Shown piece by piece: positions 29,489 through 35,489 of a stretch of DNA of 35,489 nt; position 1 is the first letter of the stretch; the number at the start of each line of letters is the position of its first letter. The stretch comes from Bacteroidota bacterium (GTDB taxonomy: Bacteria; Bacteroidota; Bacteroidia; Chitinophagales; Chitinophagaceae). The stretch is from contig CANKWR010000015.1 of the NCBI GenBank assembly GCA_947487525.1, forward strand, positions 1 through 35,489. Reading direction: 5' to 3'. Position numbers and translations under genes: made by a program. The notes beneath the pieces were generated by a model. That model was not told the origin of the DNA, searched no databases, and saw nothing but the letters and a program-made list of their open reading frames with translations.

Positions 29489-30955
29489 ATGAAAAAGATG
29501 TTAATAGCGGCTTTGTTGTTTCCTTTATGCGTTGTTGCGCAACCAAAAAAAATTACCAATACGGTTGGCACAGCGGCAGGGGGGGGTCATTCAATTCAAA
29601 TAACCCTAAAGCCTTATCAAAATATTAAAATTTATTTAGGAACCCATTATGGCAATAGTAAAGTGTTTGCGGATTCCTGTATATTGAATGAAAAAAGTGA
29701 AGGTATTTTTCAATCAAAAGATAAATTAACACCCGGTATCTATTTTGTGGTGTCTCCTAAAATGAGTATCCTATTTGATTTATTGGTAGATGACAAACAG
29801 CAGTTTAAAATCATTGCCGATACTTTAGATTTAAAAAATATAAACATTCAGGGTTCCAAGGACAATGAATTGTTCCAAAGCTATTCGAAGGGTGTGAATA
29901 GCATGTATGTGCAGTTAGGCGAAATTGAACAAAATTATAAAAATGCAAAAACAGCTAAAGATTCTACTGTTTATAAAGAAGCCTATATTACGAAGGACAA
30001 ACTAATCAAACAAAAAAAGAAATTATTTGTCGAGGCCAATCCCAACTCCATGATGAGTTTTTTGTTAAACACGATGGATATGCCCGAAGCGCCTAGTATT
30101 CCAGTAGTAAATGGAAAAGCAGATTCACTTTATCCGTATAGATATGTAAAAAAACACTATTGGGACAAAGTCATGTTTAATGACAATCGTTTGGTTAGAA
30201 CACCTTTTTTTGAAAATAAGGTAGACGAATATTTTAAAAATTATATTTCACGCGAGCCTGATTCAATCATCAATGAATTGGACTACATGTTGACTTTTGC
30301 AAAAACTGGAAAAGAAATTTATACCTTCTTGTTGTTTAAGTTTACCAACAAATACATAGCGCCTGAATTTATGGGACAGGACAAAGTGTTTGTGCATTTG
30401 TATGAAAAATTCTTCTTGGCCGGAGATACCGTATTGTTGAATGAAAATTCTAAAAAATCATTGCGTGATCGTTACTATAGTTTATTAAGCAATCAGCTTG
30501 GGAAAGCGGCTCCTGTATTGGTTTTAAACGATGTACAAGACAATCGTTTTGCATTGCATAATGTAAAGGCCAATTACACTTTTGTGGCATTTTGGGACCC
30601 CACTTGTGGACATTGTAAAGAAGATATTCCTAAGTTGGATTCACTTTACCAAGCAAGTTGGAAAAATCAGGACATTAAAGTACTTGCAGTGAATATTAAT
30701 GCCAAAGAATTAACCGCTTGGAAAAGTTTTATCAGTGAACATCATTTAGAGGGCTGGTTAAATGGATATCAAACCGACGAAGATCTCAACAGAGAAATTA
30801 ACGAAAAAAGGCCCACTACCATTAGACAGTTGTATGGAATAGTAAAAACACCAACTTATTATTTATTAGATAAGGATAAAAAAATCATTGCCAAGGATTT
30901 AACCATTGAGCAGTTTAATGATTTTTTACAAACCAAGTTTACGAACAATAAATAG
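29489..30955 (+). CDS. secreted TlpA-like thiol-disulfide oxidoreductase with N-terminal DUF4369/DUF5106-like regions
   Basis: A 488-residue exported protein with signal peptide MKKMLIAALLFPLCVVAQ. Residues 30-130 form a beta-sandwich resembling DUF4369 (SIQITLKPYQNIKIYLG ... GIFQSKDKLTPGIYF). A helical middle (140-340) resembles DUF5106, and the thioredoxin domain follows from 345. The redox motif CGHC is at C373-C376 in FWDPTCGHCKED, and the cis-Pro is P455 in KTPTYYLLD. It should reduce or isomerise disulfides in the periplasm. This three-part layout is common in Bacteroidota. It diverges from rlmD and converges on metF with only 5 bases between the stops. Confidence 0.88.
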   Translation: MKKMLIAALLFPLCVVAQPKKITNTVGTAAGGGHSIQITLKPYQNIKIYLGTHYGNSKVFADSCILNEKSEGIFQSKDKLTPGIYFVVSPKMSILFDLLVDDKQQFKIIADTLDLKNINIQGSKDNELFQSYSKGVNSMYVQLGEIEQNYKNAKTAKDSTVYKEAYITKDKLIKQKKKLFVEANPNSMMSFLLNTMDMPEAPSIPVVNGKADSLYPYRYVKKHYWDKVMFNDNRLVRTPFFENKVDEYFKNYISREPDSIINELDYMLTFAKTGKEIYTFLLFKFTNKYIAPEFMGQDKVFVHLYEKFFLAGDTVLLNENSKKSLRDRYYSLLSNQLGKAAPVLVLNDVQDNRFALHNVKANYTFVAFWDPTCGHCKEDIPKLDSLYQASWKNQDIKVLAVNINAKELTAWKSFISEHHLEGWLNGYQTDEDLNREINEKRPTTIRQLYGIVKTPTYYLLDKDKKIIAKDLTIEQFNDFLQTKFTNNK

Positions 30956-30960
30956 CGTTG

Positions 30961-31914
30961 TTAAAATACAGCAGTTACAACATCCTTAACCACTTTTGGC
31001 TTGCCGAGTGTATAATAATGCAATACCGGTACGCCAGCAGCTTTTAGTTCCTTGCTTTGTTGAATAAGCCATTCTGTACCTACTTGCTCACAAGCCTCCT
31101 CGGTAGTGGCACTTTGCATTGCATTGCGCAGGTCTGCAGGAATGTCCACATAAAAAATATTGGGCAAAACGGTCAATTGCTTTTTATTGGTAATGGGTTT
31201 CAAACCTGGAATGATTGGCACATTGATACCAATGCTTCGACATGCATCCACATACTCAAAATATTTTTTGTTGTCAAAAAACATCTGCGTCATTATATAT
31301 TGTGCACCTGCGTCCACTTTTTGTTTTGCGATTTGTAAATCAAAATCCATGCTTGGCGCTTCAAAATGTTTTTCAGGATAGCCTGATACGCCCATGCAGA
31401 AATTAGTTTTACTGCCATTCACAATTTCTTGATCAAGGTATTCACCCTTATTTAAACCCACCACTTGTTGTAATAATTCAATGGCTTGCTTATTGCCATT
31501 GTGCTCTGGCACAAATGTTTTTTGGCCTTTTTCTGCATCCCCTCTTAAAACCAACACATTGTCAATGCCCAAAAACTGTAAGTCAATCAAGGCGTCTTCG
31601 GTTTCTCTTTTTGAAAACCCGCCACAAATTATATGTGGCACTGCATCCACATTATAGTGGTTCATAATGGCTGCACAAATACCCACCGTACCTGGTCGTT
31701 TGCGCACATCTACTTTTTCCTCTATTCCAGCAGCGCTTGTTCGAACAATGGTTTCACTACGATGGTAGGTAACATTGATCCAAGAAGGCTTGAACTCCAT
31801 TAAAGGATCCAAGTGCTCATATATATATGAAATAGTACGTCCTTTTAAAGGCGGTAATACCTCAAATGAAACTAAAGTGTCTTTTGCCTTTGCCAAATGT
31901 GCTGTAACGTGCAT
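30961..31914 (-). CDS. metF: methylenetetrahydrofolate reductase
   Basis: A 317-residue TIM-barrel flavoprotein that reduces 5,10-methylene-THF to 5-methyl-THF for methionine synthesis. Family signatures are visible: VSFEVLPP with the catalytic Glu (E18 in SFE) near the N-terminus, INVTYHRSE, LRGDAEKGQ (FAD binding), CMGVSGYPEKH, and DAGAQYIMTQMFFDN. Length is normal for bacterial MetF. The ATG at 31914 follows a TATTTTTG box by 26 bases. It faces lptB divergently across 99 bases and converges with the TlpA-like gene. No riboswitch is seen in its short leader. Confidence 0.93.
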   Translation of the reverse strand: MHVTAHLAKAKDTLVSFEVLPPLKGRTISYIYEHLDPLMEFKPSWINVTYHRSETIVRTSAAGIEEKVDVRKRPGTVGICAAIMNHYNVDAVPHIICGGFSKRETEDALIDLQFLGIDNVLVLRGDAEKGQKTFVPEHNGNKQAIELLQQVVGLNKGEYLDQEIVNGSKTNFCMGVSGYPEKHFEAPSMDFDLQIAKQKVDAGAQYIMTQMFFDNKKYFEYVDACRSIGINVPIIPGLKPITNKKQLTVLPNIFYVDIPADLRNAMQSATTEEACEQVGTEWLIQQSKELKAAGVPVLHYYTLGKPKVVKDVVTAVF

Positions 31915-31940
31915 ATACTAATTTTTAAAACAATAGTTTG

Positions 31941-31948
31941 CAAAAATA
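31941..31948 (-). promoter_or_regulatory. -7 promoter box TATTTTTG for metF
   Basis: A perfect TAnnTTTG match on the minus strand, 26 bases before the metF ATG. Confidence 0.5.
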
Positions 31949-31991
31949 GTTAATATTGATAACCGAAAGGTGCAAAAGATACATTTACCCT

Positions 31992-31999
31992 TATTTTTG
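31992..31999 (+). promoter_or_regulatory. -7 promoter box TATTTTTG for lptB
   Basis: A perfect TAnnTTTG match 14 bases before the GTG start at 32014. It forms a back-to-back promoter pair with the metF box. Confidence 0.5.
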
Positions 32000-32013
32000 T
32001 ATAAATAATCAGC

Positions 32014-32778
32014 GTGAAACTTACAATACATACCGAAAAACTCATTAAGCAGTACAAGAACCGACGCGTAGTGGACCAGGTAAGCATTTCTGTGAAGCAG
32101 GGTGAAATTGTGGGTTTATTGGGACCCAATGGCGCAGGAAAGACCACTACTTTTTATATGGTGGTGGGCTTGATTGCCCCCGATGAAGGTTGTGTTTATT
32201 TAAACGAAGAAGATATTACCAAACTACCCATGTATAAAAGAGCTCAAATGGGTTTGGGTTACCTTCCTCAGGAAGCAAGTGTATTTAGAAAATTATCGGT
32301 TGAAGACAATATCATGGCGGTATTAGAAATGACCGATTTAAATAAAGAGGAACGTGAAAAAAAATTAGAGTCCCTTTTGGATGAATTTAATTTACATCAT
32401 GTACGTAAAAATAATGGAGACAGTTTGAGCGGTGGTGAACGAAGAAGAACCGAAATAGCACGTGCGTTAGCGGTGGATCCAAAATTTATTTTATTAGATG
32501 AACCCTTTGCTGGCGTGGATCCTATCGCAGTGGAAGATATACAATCCGTAGTGGCCCGTTTAAAATTAAAAGACATTGGTATTTTAATTACCGATCACAA
32601 TGTAAACGAAACCTTGTCCATTTGTGATCGTGCCTATTTATTGATTGAGGGGAAAATATTTAAACACGGCACGGCCGAAGAACTCGCCGAGGACGAGCAT
32701 GTGAGAAGATTATACTTAGGAACCAACTTTGAATTAAAGCGCAAGGATTGGATCATCGAAATGGGCCAAAAAAGCTAG
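32014..32778 (+). CDS. lptB: LPS export ABC transporter ATP-binding protein
   Basis: A 254-residue ABC ATPase that powers lipopolysaccharide extraction by LptFG at the inner membrane. Walker A GPNGAGKT is at residues 37-44, the Q-loop in [12 protein letters not shown], the signature LSGGE at 137-141, Walker B FILLDEP at 157-163, and the H-loop in ITDHNVNET. LptB-specific blocks such as [16 protein letters not shown] and [16 protein letters not shown] distinguish it from other ABC ATPases. The start is a GTG ([15 protein letters not shown]). Three genes follow on the same strand: GH3, YgjV-like and fabG. No other lpt gene is present here, as is common in Bacteroidota. Confidence 0.95.
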   Translation: MKLTIHTEKLIKQYKNRRVVDQVSISVKQGEIVGLLGPNGAGKTTTFYMVVGLIAPDEGCVYLNEEDITKLPMYKRAQMGLGYLPQEASVFRKLSVEDNIMAVLEMTDLNKEEREKKLESLLDEFNLHHVRKNNGDSLSGGERRRTEIARALAVDPKFILLDEPFAGVDPIAVEDIQSVVARLKLKDIGILITDHNVNETLSICDRAYLLIEGKIFKHGTAEELAEDEHVRRLYLGTNFELKRKDWIIEMGQKS

Positions 32779-32814
32779 TTTATTTAAGGGTATGGCGTAT
32801 ATTGTGTAACGCCT

Positions 32815-34332
32815 ATGAAGATTTTTAGTCCCGCATTGTCAAGACTGGCTCGCCTTCGCTATTCGCGAATAGAGCATTGGGTTAATGACCCCATTGCAGC
32901 ACAACGCGAAGTATTGCAAGACCTCATTACACATGGACAATACACGCAATTTGGACGTAAATATCAGTTTTCCGAAATTTTTAATATTAGGAAATTCAAG
33001 GAAGCAGTTCCCATACACGAATATGAGGACCTCAAACCTTATATTGATCCAATCATGGATGGCACTGATGCCGTTTTATGGAATACGCCGGTAGAATGGT
33101 TTGCCAAAAGCAGTGGAACCACCAATGATAAAAGCAAGTTCATTCCAATGACCAAGGAAAGTATTGAGGACAACCATTTTCAAGCTGCCAAAGACGTACT
33201 CACTAGTTATTATCATGCAGTTCCCGAAAGTGATTTGTTAACAGGAAAAGGATTGGTCATTGGAGGAAGTCATCAGGTGCACCCCATCAAAGACCAAATT
33301 CAATATGGTGATTTAAGTGCTGTGCTATTACAAAACTCTCCCTTTTGGTCCTCCTTTATAAGAACACCAGAATTGTCCATTGCATTAATGGATGAATGGG
33401 AGTCTAAAATTGAAAGCTTGGCACAAAGTACAATTTTAGAAAATGTAACTTCTATAGCAGGAGTGCCCACCTGGACCATGGTGTTGATAAAAAGAATTTT
33501 AGCAATAACCGGAAAGCAAAACATCAAAGAAGTATGGCCCAACTTTGAATTATATATTCATGGAGGCGTTTCTTTTACCCCCTATAAAAATGAATTTTTA
33601 AAACTCATTGGCCCGGATTGTAATTATGTAGAAATATACAATGCAAGTGAGGGGTTTTTTGCTGCACAAGATAGAATCAACCAAGAGGGCATGTTGTTAT
33701 TTTTGGAACATGGCATTTTTTATGAGTTTATGCCTATTGAAGAATATGGTAAAGAAAAGCCACGCACCATTGGATTAGACAAAGTGGAATTGGGGAAAAA
33801 TTATGCCATTGTGGTAAGTACGAACGGGGGTTTATGGAGATACTTAGTAGGTGATACCATTCAGTTTGTTACCCTTGCACCCTATAGAATAAAAGTTTCT
33901 GGAAGATTAAAGCAATTCATAAACGCATTTGGAGAAGAAGTAATTGCGGACAATACCGATAAAGCAATTAGTGATGCCTGTACTACATTTGGGGTAACCC
34001 TTGTTGACTACACGGCTGCACCTATTTACATGTCAGATGCAAATACAGGTGCGCATGAATGGCTTATTGAATTTGTAGAAGCACCCAAGGACATGACTGC
34101 ATTTACCGTTTGCTTAGATAAAAATTTACAAGCGTTGAACAGTGACTACGAAGCAAAACGACATAAAAACATTGCACTTGAACTACCGCGGGTGATTGCT
34201 GTAAAAAAAGGTTGTTTTCATGAATGGTTAAAAGGAAAAGGCAAATTGGGAGGACAACATAAAGTACCTCGTTTATCAAATGAACGCAAGTTGATTGAGG
34301 AATTAAAACATATACACTTTGAATTAAAATAA
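32815..34332 (+). CDS. GH3 auxin-responsive-promoter family protein (acyl-adenylate forming)
   Basis: A 505-residue protein of the GH3 family. In plants these enzymes activate a carboxylate as acyl-AMP and join it to an amino acid. The ATP-binding motif SSGTTNDKSKFIP begins at S99, and YIHGGVSFTPY, EIYNASEGFFAAQ and WRYLVGDTIQF are the further adenylate-binding blocks. IKVSGRLKQFINAFGEE marks the hinge to the C-terminal domain. Bacterial GH3 proteins are found in Bacteroidota, but their substrates are largely unknown. Its place 36 bases after lptB and directly before a YgjV-like protein and fabG suggests an envelope or lipid role, which is inference. Confidence 0.9.
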   Translation: MKIFSPALSRLARLRYSRIEHWVNDPIAAQREVLQDLITHGQYTQFGRKYQFSEIFNIRKFKEAVPIHEYEDLKPYIDPIMDGTDAVLWNTPVEWFAKSSGTTNDKSKFIPMTKESIEDNHFQAAKDVLTSYYHAVPESDLLTGKGLVIGGSHQVHPIKDQIQYGDLSAVLLQNSPFWSSFIRTPELSIALMDEWESKIESLAQSTILENVTSIAGVPTWTMVLIKRILAITGKQNIKEVWPNFELYIHGGVSFTPYKNEFLKLIGPDCNYVEIYNASEGFFAAQDRINQEGMLLFLEHGIFYEFMPIEEYGKEKPRTIGLDKVELGKNYAIVVSTNGGLWRYLVGDTIQFVTLAPYRIKVSGRLKQFINAFGEEVIADNTDKAISDACTTFGVTLVDYTAAPIYMSDANTGAHEWLIEFVEAPKDMTAFTVCLDKNLQALNSDYEAKRHKNIALELPRVIAVKKGCFHEWLKGKGKLGGQHKVPRLSNERKLIEELKHIHFELK

Positions 34333-34539
34333 ATGATAGCAACTTTAGGATGGATCGCAACAGCGGTGGTGGTAGGCTCTTTCGCCATACAGGATGTTAA
34401 AAAATTACGCATTGTAAACTGTGCGGGAAGCCTACTCTGGATTGCTTATGGTTTTTTAAAACAGGATAATCCCGTTATCTTTGTAAATATTAGTATTATA
34501 CTAATGCATACCTATTGGTTTATTAAAAATAGAAAATGA
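34333..34539 (+). CDS. small YgjV-like / PQ-loop inner-membrane protein
   Basis: A 68-residue protein with three hydrophobic segments (residues 2-20, 25-43 and 46-64). The first, GWIATAVVVGSFAIQDVKKLRIVNCAGSL when read onward, carries the K-x-L-R-x-x-N motif of the bacterial inner-membrane YgjV family. IAYGFLKQDNPVIFVNISII matches the second half of the repeat. At this length it holds one repeat unit, as SemiSWEET-like proteins do, and may work as a dimer. The ATG follows the GH3 stop without a gap, and its stop overlaps the fabG ATG (ATGA), so the three genes are tightly coupled. Its transport role, if any, is unknown. Confidence 0.75.
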   Translation: MIATLGWIATAVVVGSFAIQDVKKLRIVNCAGSLLWIAYGFLKQDNPVIFVNISIILMHTYWFIKNRK

Positions 34540-35294
34540 TGAAATTATTAGACGGAAAAGTAGCAATTGTAACGGGAGCAGCAAGGGGAATTGGTGCAGC
34601 CATTGCTTTGAAATTAGCAGAACAAGGAGCGCATGTAGCATTTACTTATGTAAGTGATGGCAGTGCAGAAAAAGCAAGTAGCCTAGTAGCGGAAATAGAA
34701 AAGCTGGGCGTTAAAGCAAAAGCGTATAAAGCCAATGCGGGAGATTTCGCCGCTTGTGAAACTTTCGTAAATGAAGTAGTAGCTACCTTTGGCACCGTGG
34801 ATATTTGCGTAAACAACGCAGGAATATCCAAAGACAATTTATTATTGCGCATGACGCCCGAACAATGGGATGAGGTGATGGAAACCAATTTGAAGAGTGT
34901 TTTCAATATGACCAAGCAGGTGATTCGACCAATGATGAAAGCAAGAAGCGGAAGCATTATTAATATGAGCTCCATTATTGGTATTCGTGGGAACGCCGGT
35001 CAAAGTAGCTATGCTGCAAGCAAGGCGGGTATCATTGGATTTACAAAATCTATTGCTGCAGAAATTGGAAGCAGAAATATTCGTTGCAATGCCATCGCAC
35101 CTGGATTTATTGAAACCGACATGACCCACTATTTAAATGAGGGGGAAGCGGGTAAAGCATTTTTAGATAAAATACCATTGGGCCGTTTTGGCAAAGCAGA
35201 TGAAATTGCAAACACCACCCTATTCTTAGCAAGTGACTTGAGTAGCTATATCACAGGACAGGTTATAAGCGCTTGTGGTGGTTTAAATATTTAA
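34536..35294 (+). CDS. fabG: 3-oxoacyl-ACP reductase FabG
   Basis: A 252-residue SDR that reduces 3-oxoacyl-ACP with NADPH in each round of fatty-acid elongation. TGAARGIG is at residues 13-20, NNAG at 93-96, the catalytic S145 in INMSSIIG, and Y159-x-x-x-K163 in SSYAASKAG. CNAIAPGFIETDMT, near the active-site loop, is a FabG hallmark, and the ending SSYITGQVISACGGL matches FabG C-termini. Two starts are possible, the ATG at 34536 or 34539; the first overlaps the previous stop by four bases. It is last in the lptB run and is followed by a strong terminator. Confidence 0.92.
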   Translation: MMKLLDGKVAIVTGAARGIGAAIALKLAEQGAHVAFTYVSDGSAEKASSLVAEIEKLGVKAKAYKANAGDFAACETFVNEVVATFGTVDICVNNAGISKDNLLLRMTPEQWDEVMETNLKSVFNMTKQVIRPMMKARSGSIINMSSIIGIRGNAGQSSYAASKAGIIGFTKSIAAEIGSRNIRCNAIAPGFIETDMTHYLNEGEAGKAFLDKIPLGRFGKADEIANTTLFLASDLSSYITGQVISACGGLNI

Positions 35295-35328
35295 GGATTC
35301 GAATTAAAAAATTTATCAACCCATCTAT

Positions 35329-35366
35329 AAAAAAAGGATCAACAATTGTTGATCCTTTTTTCTTTT
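35329..35366. terminator. terminator after fabG
   Basis: AAAAAGGATCAACAA (35331-35345) and TTGTTGATCCTTTTT (35346-35360) form a perfect 30-base palindrome flanked by further A and T residues. It can end transcripts from fabG and from the minus-strand gene at the right edge. Confidence 0.88.
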
Positions 35367-35390
35367 TTAATAATTATAAATAGAATTTAT

Positions 35391-35489
35391 TTAAATTCTA
35401 GCGTCAATTTCTGTTTTTAAATCTGCATAAATACTTTCTACCGTTCCTTCTCCTTTTACGGAAATCACTTTATTAAACTGCGCATAATA
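35391..35489 (-). CDS. probable adenylate kinase, 3' end only (partial)
   Basis: The last 32 codons and stop of a minus-strand gene that enters from the right edge. The translation ends YYAQFNKVISVKGEGTVESI and then YADLKTEIDARI. The order Y-Y, a hydrophobic strand, G-x-G-T/S and an acidic Tyr/Phe helix matches the C-terminus of adenylate kinase, where a strand and final helix close the core. Because only the tail is visible, other nucleotide kinases cannot be excluded. The stop is 30 bases beyond the palindrome shared with fabG. Confidence 0.55.
   Translation of the reverse strand, partial: YYAQFNKVISVKGEGTVESIYADLKTEIDARI

Overview
The window is chromosomal DNA from a low-GC member of the Bacteroidota, most likely a Chitinophagaceae-like lineage. 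Four things point there. Many genes are preceded by the Bacteroidota -7 promoter box TAnnTTTG. Shine-Dalgarno sequences are almost absent. A large secreted protein ends in a type IX secretion (T9SS) sorting domain. A DUF4290 gene, a family known from this phylum, is also present. The genus is inference. I see no rRNA, tRNA, CRISPR array, insertion sequence or prophage; most of the window is core chromosome with one accessory-looking block (about 5.7-15.1 kb).

Layout. 1-4.3 kb: the 5' end of rplM (minus), an amidohydrolase (plus), a pheS-recO pair (minus) and a DUF4290 gene (plus) divergent from pheS. The pheS leader carries tandem 33-bp repeats and a strong hairpin. 4.4-5.7 kb: murA, with Asp in place of the fosfomycin-target Cys. 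5.7-15.1 kb: a surface-adhesin-E-like secreted protein, a 1396-residue T9SS-sorted protein with an HExxH zincin motif, three secreted proteins that look like duplicated dimeric alpha-beta barrels, a divergent HxlR regulator with palindromes between, and a secreted S10 peptidase whose 3' end is duplicated next to several hairpins. 15.2-18.2 kb: gmk, an HSDL2-like SDR and a secreted M20 amidohydrolase. 18.2-20.4 kb: lysS and an RluE-type pseudouridine synthase (minus). 20.4-20.8 kb: an AT-rich gap with a consensus DnaA box and a candidate minus-strand small RNA. 20.8-23.8 kb: an LpxD-type acyltransferase, an SDR and SCO protein pair, and a divergent MerC-like protein. 23.9-29.4 kb: cysS, then rlmD - active rhomboid - dead rhomboid - EEP phosphatase in a tight minus-strand operon. 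29.5-35.3 kb: a TlpA-like thioredoxin, metF, and lptB - GH3 - YgjV-like - fabG on the plus strand. The right edge holds the 3' end of a minus-strand gene that resembles adk.

The core genes serve translation (rplM, pheS, lysS, cysS, pseudouridine synthase, rlmD), envelope building (murA, lpxD, lptB), nucleotide and one-carbon metabolism (gmk, metF) and repair (recO). The least familiar material is the HxlR / three-barrel secreted cassette, the T9SS zincin, the pheS leader repeats, the orphan terminator with its hairpin RNA, and the dead rhomboid partner.
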